A DNA stretch of 64,000 bases from Onthomonas sp964456525 (GTDB lineage Bacteria > Bacillota > Clostridia > Oscillospirales > Oscillospiraceae). The notes beneath the pieces were generated by a model, which searched no databases, was not told the origin of the DNA, and saw only the letters and a list, made by a program, of their open reading frames with translations. Within the stretch, counting starts at the first letter, position 1. Every line of letters starts with the position of its first letter. This document shows, piece after piece, positions 8,318 through 17,676 of this stretch. The translations under genes and the position numbers were made by a program. The stretch is taken from assembly GCA_964456525.1 (NCBI GenBank), contig CAYWAP010000001.1:45896-109895 (forward strand), in the 5' to 3' direction.

Positions 8318-9043
8318 TTACATTGTCTGTGCAGGTGCGGATTCCAGAATGACAATCGTCACATTATCATGGGCGCCAGCGGCTTTGGCCCGGGCCAGCA
8401 GGGCGTTGCACCGCTCATCCGGCGCGGTTGACTGACAGATTTGAAGCATCTCTTCATTGGACACCTCATTGCTCAGGCCGTCCGAACACAGCAGCAACAA
8501 ATCGCCGGGCTGGAGCGGCTCGATAAAGAAATCGCCCTGTACGCTGGTATTGGTGCCAATGGCGCGGGTGATGATGTTTTTGTGGGGATGTGTGCGAGCC
8601 TCTTCCCGGGTGATTTGGCCCATCTCCACCAGTTCCTCCACCAGGGAGTGATCCCGGGAAACCTGATGAATGCTATCCTGGGTGATATGATAGCAACGGC
8701 TGTCCCCCACATTGAGCACAACGGCGTCCGCCTCCCGGGCGAAGGCGCACACCAGGGTGGTTCCCATTCCCCGGCAGTTTGCATCGTTCAGGGAACGTTC
8801 CCAGACGGCGTGGTTAGCCTCCTCCAGCGCCAGACGCATCCGCTCCTGGGGACCGCCCTGGGCTGTTCCGGCCACCTCTGCAAACCGCTGGGCGGCCATG
8901 GCGCTGGCAATGTTGCCCGAAAGGGCGCCTCCCATGCCGTCACACACGATGACAAAGGCGTTTTTACCGTCTGTCCAGTGATAAAAGACGTCCTGATTCT
9001 GTTTTCTCACATTTCCCCGGTCGGTGATTCCCCAAACCTTCAT
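8318..9043 (-). CDS. prpC: PP2C-type protein phosphatase, partner of PrkC
   Basis: Metal-dependent Ser/Thr phosphatase that reverses PrkC phosphorylation. The ATG at 9043 (MKVWGITDRGNVRKQNQD) was chosen because it gives the standard family N-terminus, although the frame is open further upstream. Metal-binding motifs are visible: RKQNQD near residue 15, DGMGG, GTTLV with NVGDSR, and the late SDGLSNEV and HDNVT. Length 241 residues is normal. It sits between rlmN and prkC as in Bacillus. The ribosome site of the chosen start is weak. Confidence 0.93.
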   Translation of the reverse strand: MKVWGITDRGNVRKQNQDVFYHWTDGKNAFVIVCDGMGGALSGNIASAMAAQRFAEVAGTAQGGPQERMRLALEEANHAVWERSLNDANCRGMGTTLVCAFAREADAVVLNVGDSRCYHITQDSIHQVSRDHSLVEELVEMGQITREEARTHPHKNIITRAIGTNTSVQGDFFIEPLQPGDLLLLCSDGLSNEVSNEEMLQICQSTAPDERCNALLARAKAAGAHDNVTIVILESAPAQTM

Positions 9044-9202
9044 GATTATGATCGCCCAATTCTCTGCGCAAATATGTTGCCCACAGAGCGATTCCATGCC
9101 GCATATATCGCTTCCCGGCACGGAAGCCCTGCGCAATCCAACGCCGCCGCGCAGGCACAGCGTTTTCACCCGTATTTCAAACCTCAGCGAAACGGTAAAA
9201 CG

Positions 9203-10237
9203 TCAATCCCCGTTCTCCCCGGCGCTGAGGCGTTTGCGGCGCAGCTGGCCGCAGCTGGCATCAATATCGCTGCCCAGCTTGCGCCGGACGGTACAGGTAA
9301 TCCCATGGCGCTCCAGACGCTTCTGAAACGCCGCCACCCGCCGGCTGGGCTTGAGCGGACTTTCCCGCACGTCATTCAGCGGGATCAAGTTCACATGGCT
9401 CGGCATGCCCCGCAGGCGCTTTGCCAGCAGATCCGCCTGGGCATCGGAGTCGTTGATCCCATCCACCATCGCGTATTCGTAGGAGATCCGGCGTCCGGTT
9501 TTCTCAAAATACCGGCGGCAGGAGGCCATTAAGCGGTCCACCCCCACCGCCCGGTTGACGGGCATCAGGCGGGAGCGCGTCTCATCATCCGGCGCGTGGA
9601 GAGAGACGGACAATGTCAGCTGGAGATCCAGGTCTGCCAGCGCATCAATGCGCTCAGTCAGACCGCAGGTGGACAGGGAGATATGGCGCATCCCAATATT
9701 CAGCCCATCCGGATCGTTGACCAGCGTCAAAAACCGCATGACCTGGTCGAAATTGTCCAGCGGCTCGCCAATGCCCATCAGGACAATGTTGGAAATGGTC
9801 TGTCCGGAGTCCTTCTGCACAAACAACACCTGATCCAGAATCTCGGAGGCTGACAGCCTCCGAACCAGCCCGCCCAGCGTGGAGGCGCAGAAGGCACAGC
9901 CCATGGTGCAGCCGACCTCAGAGGATACACAGATAGTATTGCCGTGTTTGTAGCGCATTAAAACCGATTCAATGCAATTTCCGTCCCCCAGACGCCACAG
10001 GTACTTGATGGTGCCGTCCAGTTTGGACACCTGCTTCTGCTCCACCACCGGGACGGTAAGGATGCAGGTTTCTTTCAGCTTCTCCCGCAGGGTTTTGGGG
10101 AGATTGGTCATCTCGTCAAAGCTCTCCGCCCCGTGATGCAGCCACTGAAAGATCTGCTTGGCGCGAAACCTGGGCTCGCCCAGCTCAGCCAAAAAACCGG
10201 AGAGTTCCTCCCGGCTCAAACTCTTAATGTCTGTCAT
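9203..10237 (-). CDS. rlmN: Dual-specificity 23S rRNA/tRNA A2503/A37 methyltransferase
   Basis: Radical SAM enzyme that methylates C2 of A2503 in 23S rRNA and A37 in some tRNAs. The cluster cysteines are C110, C114 and C117 (CTMGCAFC), and a C-terminal Cys (C329 in DASCGQL) fits the methyl-carrying residue. Length 344 is usual. The gene overlaps the end of rsmB by 14 bases, consistent with one transcript. A 159-base stretch between it and prpC holds no recognisable gene. Confidence 0.95.
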   Translation of the reverse strand: MTDIKSLSREELSGFLAELGEPRFRAKQIFQWLHHGAESFDEMTNLPKTLREKLKETCILTVPVVEQKQVSKLDGTIKYLWRLGDGNCIESVLMRYKHGNTICVSSEVGCTMGCAFCASTLGGLVRRLSASEILDQVLFVQKDSGQTISNIVLMGIGEPLDNFDQVMRFLTLVNDPDGLNIGMRHISLSTCGLTERIDALADLDLQLTLSVSLHAPDDETRSRLMPVNRAVGVDRLMASCRRYFEKTGRRISYEYAMVDGINDSDAQADLLAKRLRGMPSHVNLIPLNDVRESPLKPSRRVAAFQKRLERHGITCTVRRKLGSDIDASCGQLRRKRLSAGENGD

Positions 10238-11567
10238 CTTTCCTCAATTTCGCCATAAAAAAGCCATCCGTCCCGTCGCGGTGGGGCCAGAGCGTGCGCA
10301 TTCCCGCAGGAATCACGCCCAACGGCTCCGGCAGATTCAGCATTTCCAAGTGAAACTCCGGGTGGCCTTTTAGAAACTCGTTCACAATATCCTCGTTTTC
10401 CCGCCTCAGCACCGTACAGGTGGCGTAAAGCAACGCGCCGCCGGGGGCCACGTAACGGGAGACATTTGCCAAGATGCTGCGCTGGACATCCGGCAGAGCG
10501 GCAAGGGCTTTGGGATCTTTATAGCGGATATCCGGCTTTTTTCGGATAATTCCCAAACCGCTGCAAGGCACATCGGCGATCACGAGATCAAACGCGCCCT
10601 CCCAGGCGGGGTGGAACACCCGGGCGTTGGCAACCCTCGTCTCCACGATGTCCCCGCCCAGCCGTTTGGCATCTGCGGCCATCCGCTTTACCTTTTTCGG
10701 ATAGATGTCACAGGAGAGGATACTTCCCCGGTTTTGCATCGCCATGGCGGCGGAAAAGCTCTTGCTGCCGGGGGCCGCGCAGGCGTCCAACACCTTCATC
10801 CCGGGCTTTGCCCCGGCGGCGATGACCGCCAAGCGCGCCGCTGCGTCCTGCACGATGAAGCGGCCCTGTTGGAAACTCTCCAGTTCCTCCAAAGAGCCGG
10901 TTCCCGCCAACGTGTAGCAGCCCTCCAGCCAGGGGTGGGGCGTGACGGTCACCCCGGCCCCTTCCAGTTCGGCCGCAACGGCCGCCCCGTCCGCTTTCAG
11001 TGTATTCACCTGGATGGTCGTAGAGACCTGCTGGTTGTTTGCCGCCAGCAGCGGCTCCAGCTCCTCCTCCCCCACGGCCTCCCGGAAACACTCCACCAGC
11101 CACTGGGGGTGGCTGTAGCGGGTGCTGAGATCCTCCGGCTCTGGCGCTGGGAGGTGATCCTTTGCCCGGCAAAAGCCCCGCAAAATGCCATTGACCAACT
11201 TGCCCGAATGGGGATTTTTGCTGTGGCGCTTGACCAGCTCCACAGACTCGCTGACGGCCGCCCGGTCGGGAATCCGGTCCATCCAGGCAATCTGATACAT
11301 ACCCATCCGAAGCGCAATTTTCACGGCGCTCTCCAGCTTCTCCAACTTGACCTTGGAAAAGTTGGAGATATAAAAGTCCAGCAGCAGTTGATTCTGCTGC
11401 ACGCCGTAACAGATGCGGCTGCAAAGGCCGCTGTCCCGGGCGTCCAGCCCATTTTTTTGAAGGGCGTTTTTCAGCGCCCCATCGGACCAGGCCCCCTGTT
11501 TTTCGCACATCAGGAGAACGGAGAACACCGTTTCCCTGGCTTTATTTGTTTTTTCAGCCACAGTCAC
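10224..11567 (-). CDS. rsmB: 16S rRNA m5C967 methyltransferase
   Basis: Methylates C967 of 16S rRNA. An N-terminal NusB-like RNA-binding domain (about residues 1-140) precedes a SAM methyltransferase domain with DACAAPGSKSF as motif I, DVPCSGLG holding one catalytic Cys and ATCTV holding the other. Length 447 is typical of RsmB/Sun. It follows fmt in the def-fmt-rsmB-rlmN order shared with Bacillus. Confidence 0.94.
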   Translation of the reverse strand: MTVAEKTNKARETVFSVLLMCEKQGAWSDGALKNALQKNGLDARDSGLCSRICYGVQQNQLLLDFYISNFSKVKLEKLESAVKIALRMGMYQIAWMDRIPDRAAVSESVELVKRHSKNPHSGKLVNGILRGFCRAKDHLPAPEPEDLSTRYSHPQWLVECFREAVGEEELEPLLAANNQQVSTTIQVNTLKADGAAVAAELEGAGVTVTPHPWLEGCYTLAGTGSLEELESFQQGRFIVQDAAARLAVIAAGAKPGMKVLDACAAPGSKSFSAAMAMQNRGSILSCDIYPKKVKRMAADAKRLGGDIVETRVANARVFHPAWEGAFDLVIADVPCSGLGIIRKKPDIRYKDPKALAALPDVQRSILANVSRYVAPGGALLYATCTVLRRENEDIVNEFLKGHPEFHLEMLNLPEPLGVIPAGMRTLWPHRDGTDGFFMAKLRKDDRH

Positions 11568-11594
11568 GCGCTCCTTTCTCCAGATCCGGCCCGT

Positions 11595-12509
11595 TTAAAA
11601 CAGCTTATGCCCGCGCAGGTAATCCGCAGCGCCCATCCGCTTTTTCCCCGGGGCCTGCAGCTCCTCAATGCGCAGCAGCTGGCCGTCCCCACAGGCCATC
11701 AACAGGCCCTTTTTGTCCGCGCCAACCGGCGTCCCAGGGGCGGCATCGGTTGTTTCGCCGGGAATGGAGGACTTGAACACCTTAATGGTCTTGCCGCCCA
11801 GCTCCATGGTGGTTGCGGGCCAGGGCACCAGACCGCGAATCTGGTTGTGCAGCTCCCGCGCGCTCCGGCTCCAGTCCAAGGGGGAAAGTTCCCGGCTCAG
11901 CATGGGGGCATAGGTGTGCAGCCCTTCCTCCTGGGGCGTGCGGGTAGCGGTGCCGTTCGCGAGGGCCACCACCGTGCTGCTGAGCAATTCCGCGCCCATG
12001 TCTGCCAGACGGTCGTGCAGCGTCTCCACAGATTCATCCGGGTCAATGGCCGTAACGGCTTGGGAAATGATGTCGCCGGCGTCCAGCGCCTCGGCCATGT
12101 GCATAATGGTGACGCCCGTCTCCTCATCGCCGTTGATGACCGCCCAATGGATGGGCGCTGCCCCCCGGTATTTGGGCAGGAGCGAAGAGTGGACATTGAT
12201 GCAGCCCAGTCTGGGAAGTTCCAACACGTTTTTCGGCAACAGCTTGCCATAAGCGGCCACCACAATCAACTCCGGGGCAAAGGCCGCCAGCTCCTGACAG
12301 GCCGCCTCATCCCGAAGGGTTTGGGGCTGGCGGACCGGAATCCCTTCCTCCAGCGCAACCACCTTGACCGGGCTGGGCAGCCGCTTCATGCCCCTGTTTT
12401 TGGGCTTGTCCGGCTGGGTGTAAACGGCGGCAATCTCATGCCCATCTGCAAGCAGGCGCTTGAGAGAGGGCACCGCAAACTCCGGCGTTCCCATAAAAAC
12501 GATTCTCAT
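11595..12509 (-). CDS. fmt: Methionyl-tRNA formyltransferase
   Basis: Formylates initiator Met-tRNA using 10-formyl-tetrahydrofolate. The catalytic N105, H107 and D144 are present in NVHSSLLPKYRG and the following ALDAGDI, with the C-terminal tRNA-binding OB-like domain after residue 200. Length 304. The start overlaps the def stop by four bases, coupling the two enzymes of N-formyl addition and removal. Confidence 0.96.
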   Translation of the reverse strand: MRIVFMGTPEFAVPSLKRLLADGHEIAAVYTQPDKPKNRGMKRLPSPVKVVALEEGIPVRQPQTLRDEAACQELAAFAPELIVVAAYGKLLPKNVLELPRLGCINVHSSLLPKYRGAAPIHWAVINGDEETGVTIMHMAEALDAGDIISQAVTAIDPDESVETLHDRLADMGAELLSSTVVALANGTATRTPQEEGLHTYAPMLSRELSPLDWSRSARELHNQIRGLVPWPATTMELGGKTIKVFKSSIPGETTDAAPGTPVGADKKGLLMACGDGQLLRIEELQAPGKKRMGAADYLRGHKLF

Positions 12510-13012
12510 GCCTCATCGTCCTCTTTCTCAGCCATCTGCTCCAGCTCTTCGCTGGTGTACAGCCGGTCACACAGGGCGTCAAACATCTGCCCGTCCAGAT
12601 GGGCGATCTCATGGCAGAAGCAGCGGGCGGTCAGCCCCTCTTCTTCCGCCTCATACCAGTTTCCGTGGCGATCCTGCGCCCGAATTTTAACCACATTGGG
12701 CCGGGTGACAACCCCCCATTTTCCGGGCAGGGAGAGGCAGCCCTCCAAGCCGGTCTGCTCGCCGGAGGTCTCGATAATCTCGGGATTGACCATCTCGTAG
12801 ATCTTCTCCTCCTCGTTCATGACAATGCAGACCCGGCGGCACAGCCCGATCTGGGGAGCCGCTAAGCCGACGCCGCCAGACTCCTTCAAGGTCTCCCTCA
12901 TGTCGTTCAGCATCGTGGCCAGACGGAGGTCAAACCTGGTGACCGGGTGGCAAACCTTGGTTAAAATCGGGTCGCCTTTTTCAACAATCTTTCTCAGCAT
13001 AGTATGATTCAT
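12506..13012 (-). CDS. def: Peptide deformylase
   Basis: Metalloenzyme that removes the formyl group from new proteins. All three family motifs are seen: GVGLAAPQIG, EGCLSLP and CHEIAHLDG (motif 3, HExxH). The start could be ATG at 13012 (MNHTML) or ATG at 13000 (MLRKIV); AAAGGAAG is better spaced for the second, but both give a normal protein of 164-168 residues. The gene sits between priA and fmt. Confidence 0.95.
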   Translation of the reverse strand: MNHTMLRKIVEKGDPILTKVCHPVTRFDLRLATMLNDMRETLKESGGVGLAAPQIGLCRRVCIVMNEEEKIYEMVNPEIIETSGEQTGLEGCLSLPGKWGVVTRPNVVKIRAQDRHGNWYEAEEEGLTARCFCHEIAHLDGQMFDALCDRLYTSEELEQMAEKEDDEA

Positions 13013-13025
13013 CTTCCTTTCCGCC

Positions 13026-15491
13026 TCAATCCATCGGATTGCGGGCGATCGCAACGGAAACCCCTTTGTTATAGGCATCCTGGCGAAAGGTTCGAAGTAA
13101 AAACGCGAGCATTTCGCGTATCTTTTTGTTATTATGACACACAAGCGTCAGCTTATAGTAATAGCGGCCCATGACACGCAGCACCGGCGCCTCCGCCGGG
13201 CCGTAGAGGTTCAAAAATCCGGGCCGGATCTCTTTATTGCCCCGCCAGACATCCAGGGCGGATTTCATGCGGTGGGCGCTGCTGAGCACCTGGCGCTCCT
13301 GCAGGCCGGAAAAGGTCAGCACATATTGATCCGCAAAGGGCGGCAGCCAGCGCATTTCCCGCAGCAGAATTTCGCTCTGATAGAACGCATCGTAATCCTG
13401 ATTGGCCGCGTATACGATCACTTCGTTTTTCGGCGTATAGGTCTGGATGACCGCTCTGCCATTGCGGCAGCCTCGTCCGGCCCGCCCCACCACCTGGGTC
13501 AAGAGGGCAAAGGTCCTCTCCCCGGCCCGGTAATGGTTCACATAGAGGGACATGTCCGCCTCTAAAACGCCTACCAGAGTGACGCGCTCAAAATCCAGCC
13601 CCTTGGCCACCATCTGGGTGCCCAGAAGGATTGGAATCCGCTGGGAAACAAATCGGTCCAGCAGCTGTTCGTGGGTGTTTCGCGCCGAAATGCTGTCTGC
13701 ATCCATCCGGAGGACCTTCGTTCCGGGGAACTTGCGGCTCAGCTCCTCCTCCACCATCTGCACGCCGGCGTCCACAGAGAGCAGCTCGCCGCCGCAACGG
13801 GGACAGACCTCCGGTTTGGGCTGAGAGTACCCGCAATGATGGCACATCAGCCGTTGGTTATCCTTGTGATAGGTGAGCTTGACCGAACAGTTTGGGCAGT
13901 CCGGCGACTCCCCGCAGTCCACGCACACCACCATCCGGCTGGTTCCCCGGCGGTTCAGAAAGAGGATGGACTGCTCCCCCCGCTCCAGATTTTTTTGCAG
14001 TTCCCGGGCGAGGGGGCGGCTGATTAAGCCAGCGTGTCCGCTGCGCAGCTCCTCCTTCATGTCTACCAGCTGAACCATGGGCATTGCCTGCTCGTTATAC
14101 CGTTTTTTCAGCGTCAGCAGCCGGTAAATGCCCTTTCTGGCCTGGTACATACTCTCCACACAGGGGGTTGCGCTGCCCAGAACCAGCGTGGCGCCGGACT
14201 GGGCGCACCGGAATTTGGCAACTTCCCGGGCGTGATACCGGGGCGCCTGCTCCGATTGGTAGCTGCTCTCCTGTTCCTCATCCAGAACGATCAGGCCCAG
14301 GTGCTCCAGAGGGGCAAAGACGGCGCTTCGAGTGCCAACGACCACCTTTGCCTGCCCGTTTCGAACCCGCTTCCACTCGTCATAGCGTTCGCCAGCGGTG
14401 AGCGCGCTGTGGAGAATCGCCACCCGCTCGCCAAATTGGGCCTCAAACTTCTGCAAAATCTGGGGCGTCAGGGCAATCTCCGGCACCAAAACCAGGGCTG
14501 TCTTGCCCTGGGCCAACACCTCATGGATCAGCCGGATATAGACCTGGGTTTTGCCGCTGCCCGTGACGCCGTAAAGCAGGGAGCAGGACGGACGGCCGCG
14601 GCGCACATCGCCGCATAGAACCTCATACGCCTCCTGCTGCTCCTCATTGAACACTGGCGGCATCTCCCCCGCGGCGGCGTCATGCCTGGGGGAGCGGAAA
14701 ACCTCCCGCTGGAAGAGTTCCACCAATCCCAGCTTCTCCAGCGCTTTCACCGTGGTGGCACTGGCGCCGGTGAAATACCGAATCTCCTTGACGGACGCGC
14801 TCCCCACCTCACCCAGAAACTGCAAGATGGCGCGGCGGGCCTTCGCGGTCTTTCCGATCTTTCCCAGCGCCTCTTCCACCGGGCAGATGAGCCGGGCAAT
14901 GGGCTCCGTTTTGTCCCCCACATGGCGGCTGGTGTTGGTGCTTCGGAGGAGCACCCCTCGCTCTTGCAGGGCGCGGAGGGCGTTATGGGGATCTTTGGAG
15001 CCAAATGCAGTACAAATTTGTTCCCGCGTGGCCGCGCCGCCGTTCTGCTGGAGCACCTCCAGAACTTTTGTCTGCATCGGCGCGTGGGCCGCCATCTCCA
15101 GCGCCTGCTCAATGCTGACCCCTTCGGCCAGCGCATACTGCTCCCGCAGCGCGTAAAACAGGCCGGCCGGCAGCATGGCGCGCACCGCCTCATAGACCGT
15201 GCAAAAATACCAGTCCCGCATCCAGAGGGCCAGTTGAATTCCCGCTTCCTGGACGACGGGGCGCTCATCCAACAGGGTGTGTACGCTTTTCAGCTTGGGC
15301 GCTGGCGCGCCGTCCCACATGGACAGGATGATGCCCTCCGTCAGGCGGTTGCCCTGTGCAAAGGGAACCAGGACGCGCATTCCCACCTGCGCCCGCCCGG
15401 CCAGTTCCCCCGTGACCCGATAGGTGTAGGGTTTATCGATGGCATAGGTTGCAGCGGAGACGGCAATTTTTGCATACCGTACCTGCTCCAA
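13026..15491 (-). CDS. priA: Primosomal replication restart helicase PriA
   Basis: Reloads the replisome at stalled forks. TTG at 15491 was chosen because GGAGGTG lies six bases upstream and the product then starts MEQVRYAKIAV, as in the family (821 residues). An N-terminal DNA-binding domain, Walker A GVTGSGKTQVY, a DEEQ box in place of the usual DEEH, and a zinc-binding stretch with paired Cys (CVDCGESPDCPNC, CHHCG, CPRCGG) are all visible. It follows rpoZ; the coaBC gene that separates them in Bacillus is missing. Confidence 0.95.
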   Translation of the reverse strand: MEQVRYAKIAVSAATYAIDKPYTYRVTGELAGRAQVGMRVLVPFAQGNRLTEGIILSMWDGAPAPKLKSVHTLLDERPVVQEAGIQLALWMRDWYFCTVYEAVRAMLPAGLFYALREQYALAEGVSIEQALEMAAHAPMQTKVLEVLQQNGGAATREQICTAFGSKDPHNALRALQERGVLLRSTNTSRHVGDKTEPIARLICPVEEALGKIGKTAKARRAILQFLGEVGSASVKEIRYFTGASATTVKALEKLGLVELFQREVFRSPRHDAAAGEMPPVFNEEQQEAYEVLCGDVRRGRPSCSLLYGVTGSGKTQVYIRLIHEVLAQGKTALVLVPEIALTPQILQKFEAQFGERVAILHSALTAGERYDEWKRVRNGQAKVVVGTRSAVFAPLEHLGLIVLDEEQESSYQSEQAPRYHAREVAKFRCAQSGATLVLGSATPCVESMYQARKGIYRLLTLKKRYNEQAMPMVQLVDMKEELRSGHAGLISRPLARELQKNLERGEQSILFLNRRGTSRMVVCVDCGESPDCPNCSVKLTYHKDNQRLMCHHCGYSQPKPEVCPRCGGELLSVDAGVQMVEEELSRKFPGTKVLRMDADSISARNTHEQLLDRFVSQRIPILLGTQMVAKGLDFERVTLVGVLEADMSLYVNHYRAGERTFALLTQVVGRAGRGCRNGRAVIQTYTPKNEVIVYAANQDYDAFYQSEILLREMRWLPPFADQYVLTFSGLQERQVLSSAHRMKSALDVWRGNKEIRPGFLNLYGPAEAPVLRVMGRYYYKLTLVCHNNKKIREMLAFLLRTFRQDAYNKGVSVAIARNPMD

Positions 15492-15574
15492 AGCGACACC
15501 TCCAGAGAGATACAGCGGCAAGGGGCCTTTCAGAGAGCACTGACACGCCAATTGCCGCTGGTTTTTTCCCGAAT

Positions 15575-15599
15575 CAGGGCCTGTAACAACAGGGCCTTA
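15575..15599 (-). repeat. Stop-codon-anchored palindromic repeat, short copy 2
   Basis: On the minus strand it begins TAAGGCCCTGTTG, where TAA is the rpoZ stop, and closes with ACAGGCCCTG. It forms a small imperfect hairpin. It has the same left end as the copies at 4389 and 34227. Confidence 0.65.
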
Positions 15600-15797
15600 C
15601 GCCTGTTCCGCGTCGTCAGGGCGCAGTTCCCCCGCCCGCACCTCATTCAGCGCGATGGTGACGGCCTTTTCCTTCAGGGGCGTCTCATTTCTTTCCGCCT
15701 CAGTGGCCAGCTGACGGGCGCGGTGGGCCACCATGTTGACCAGCTCATAGCGGCTGGAGACGTGGGCGAGCATCTCTTCCATCGGATATAGAATCAT
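15597..15797 (-). CDS. rpoZ: RNA polymerase omega subunit
   Basis: A 66-residue protein that helps assemble and stabilise RNA polymerase. The family core SSRYELVNMVAHRARQL is present (about residues 14-30), followed by KAVTIALNEV. It is directly downstream of gmk, as in most Firmicutes. Its stop codon is formed by the first bases of a repeat element. Confidence 0.93.
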   Translation of the reverse strand: MILYPMEEMLAHVSSRYELVNMVAHRARQLATEAERNETPLKEKAVTIALNEVRAGELRPDDAEQA

Positions 15798-15832
15798 AGC
15801 AATTGCTCCTTCTCAAATTGTAAAACCAGAAC

Positions 15833-16450
15833 TTAATTTTCTTGCAGCATTTTCTCAGCGATGCCGCAGCGGGCCTTGACCGTGCAGTCAGCGGAAGCAA
15901 GGATGGACAGCACTTCCTTTGCGGCGGCTTCCACCTTATCATTGATGACCAGATAGTCATAATCCTTAATGCACTTGAGCTCCTCTCTCGCCCGCTTCAG
16001 CCGCCCCTGAATGACCTCCTCAGATTCGGAGTTTCGGGCGTGCAGGCGGCGCGACAGTTCCTCAAACGAGGGGGGCATCATGAAAATTTCAATAGCATCC
16101 TCATAAGATTTGCGCACATTGGCGGCGCCTTCCACTTCTATGTCCAGCAGGACATCTTTGCCTGCGGCATGAAGGGAATCAATCTCCTGTCGGGATGTAC
16201 CATAGTAGTGCCCCTGATAGCAGGTGTATTCCAGGAAGGCGCCCGCCCGAATCATCTCTTCGAACTCCTCCTTAGAGATGAAATAATAGTGGACACCCTC
16301 CTCTTCCCCGTCCCGGGACGACCGGGATGTGTACGAAACGGCCAGCGCCAAATTGGGCCGCTCCCGCTTCAGGGCGGCGATGACGGTACTTTTGCCCACA
16401 CCGGATGGGCCGGAGAGCACGACAATATGTCCCTTATGCCTTTGATTCAC
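15833..16450 (-). CDS. gmk: Guanylate kinase
   Basis: Converts GMP to GDP with ATP. GTG at 16450 was chosen because GAGGAGGG sits eight bases upstream and the protein then starts MNQRHKGHIVVLSGPSGVGKST (205 residues, a normal length). P-loop GPSGVGKS, GMP-binding SYTSRSSRDGEEEGVHY and the lid region are present. The start overlaps the end of remA by 17 bases. Confidence 0.95.
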   Translation of the reverse strand: MNQRHKGHIVVLSGPSGVGKSTVIAALKRERPNLALAVSYTSRSSRDGEEEGVHYYFISKEEFEEMIRAGAFLEYTCYQGHYYGTSRQEIDSLHAAGKDVLLDIEVEGAANVRKSYEDAIEIFMMPPSFEELSRRLHARNSESEEVIQGRLKRAREELKCIKDYDYLVINDKVEAAAKEVLSILASADCTVKARCGIAEKMLQEN

Positions 16451-16709
16451 GTAAATTTCCCTCCTCATTGGACTCTTTGCCATTCAGACGGGCTGCAAGC
16501 AGTCCGGGCTGGAGGGCAGACAGAATAATATGATTGGAATCTGTGATGAGAACCGCCTGGGTCTTTCGGCCATAGGTGGCGTCAATCAGCAGGCCACGCT
16601 CTTTGCCGTCCTGAACAATCCGCTTGATCGGCGCCGAATCGGGCGCGACAACGGCCAGCAGCCGGTCCGCCGAAACCATATTTCCAAAGCCGATATTCAG
16701 CAGCTTCAC
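16434..16709 (-). CDS. remA: RemA family regulator (DUF370)
   Basis: A 91-residue DNA-binding protein. In Bacillus RemA forms rings and activates biofilm matrix and osmoprotection genes. The family start MKLLNIGFGNMV and the core ATYGRKTQAVLITDSNHIILSAL are clear. The yicC-remA-gmk order is the same as in Bacillus. The C-terminal 15 residues are charged and variable. Confidence 0.93.
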   Translation of the reverse strand: MKLLNIGFGNMVSADRLLAVVAPDSAPIKRIVQDGKERGLLIDATYGRKTQAVLITDSNHIILSALQPGLLAARLNGKESNEEGNLRESKA

Positions 16710-16728
16710 CCAAATCGCCCCTTTTTGG

Positions 16729-17607
16729 TCATTCTACATTTTGGATCTGTTCACGGATCTTTTCGATCTCGGCCTTCATATCCACCACAATGGTGGACAG
16801 CTTCAAATCGTTGCACTTGGACCCGATGGTATTGGTCTCACGGTTCATCTCCTGAACCAGAAAGTCCATCTTGCGGCCAATGGGGCTGCCCCCCTCAATC
16901 ATGCCGCGGAACTGTGCGATGTGGCTGCGAAGGCGCACCGTCTCCTCGTCCACCGCGACCTTGTCCGCGAAGATGGCGGCCTCGGTGAGGACACGCCCCT
17001 CATCGATCTGTTTGTCCGCCAGAACCTCTTCCAGACGGGCGGTCAGCCTCTCCCGGTACTCCCTGACCGTCTCGGGAGAGCGCTCCTCCACTGCGGCGAC
17101 ATTGCGCTCCAAACTCTCCAGACGCTTCAGCAGGTCTTCGGCCAACTTCTCCCCTTCACAGGTGCGCATGGCGTCAAAATCGGCCAGGGCCAGCTCTGCC
17201 ACGCTGTGCAGGTCGGCGGTCAGCTGCTCCAGATCTTCGGGGATCTTCTCCACCAGGAAAACATCCGGAAAACGGGACAGCCCGGAAACGGTGATGTCAT
17301 TGGGAATCTGAAATTTCTCCGCCATCGCGTTCCACGCGTTCAGGTAGCCCGCTGCGACGCTTTCATTTAGCGCCACACGGACGGCTTCGCCGCCCAAGCT
17401 CTCGATGGTGACAAAGACGTCCACCTTGCCCCGGGTAATGGTCTGCTTCACGCACTTTAGAATGCCAGCTTCCGCACAGGCGTAAACCCTGGGCAGGCGG
17501 ATATTGCAGTCCAGATAGCGGTTATTGACGCTGCGCACCTCCACCACATAGGAACGTCCGTTCCGTGTGTCCTCAGCACGGCCATATCCGGTCATACTTT
17601 TCAGCAA
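16729..17607 (-). CDS. yicC: YicC-family endoribonuclease
   Basis: TTG at 17607 was chosen: GAGGAGAGG lies six bases upstream and the product begins MLKSMTGYGRAE, the family N-terminus, giving 292 residues. YicC proteins are endoribonucleases linked to small-RNA turnover in enterobacteria; the Bacillus YloC role is less clear. The C-terminus carries the conserved REQIQNVE end. It is the first gene of the long operon and has a clear promoter. Confidence 0.93.
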   Translation of the reverse strand: MLKSMTGYGRAEDTRNGRSYVVEVRSVNNRYLDCNIRLPRVYACAEAGILKCVKQTITRGKVDVFVTIESLGGEAVRVALNESVAAGYLNAWNAMAEKFQIPNDITVSGLSRFPDVFLVEKIPEDLEQLTADLHSVAELALADFDAMRTCEGEKLAEDLLKRLESLERNVAAVEERSPETVREYRERLTARLEEVLADKQIDEGRVLTEAAIFADKVAVDEETVRLRSHIAQFRGMIEGGSPIGRKMDFLVQEMNRETNTIGSKCNDLKLSTIVVDMKAEIEKIREQIQNVE

Positions 17608-17639
17608 AGGAATCCTCTCCTCTTCCATTGGAACAACAT

Positions 17640-17668
17640 ATTATACCAAGTTTAGCAACTTTTGTAAA
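17640..17668 (-). promoter_or_regulatory. Vegetative promoter of the yicC-thiN operon
   Basis: On the minus strand TTTACA and TATAAT are separated by 17 bases, about 30 bases upstream of the yicC start. The genes downstream to thiN are tightly spaced or overlapping, so this is probably the main promoter of a 13-kb operon. Confidence 0.75.
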
Positions 17669-17676
17669 GACATTGG

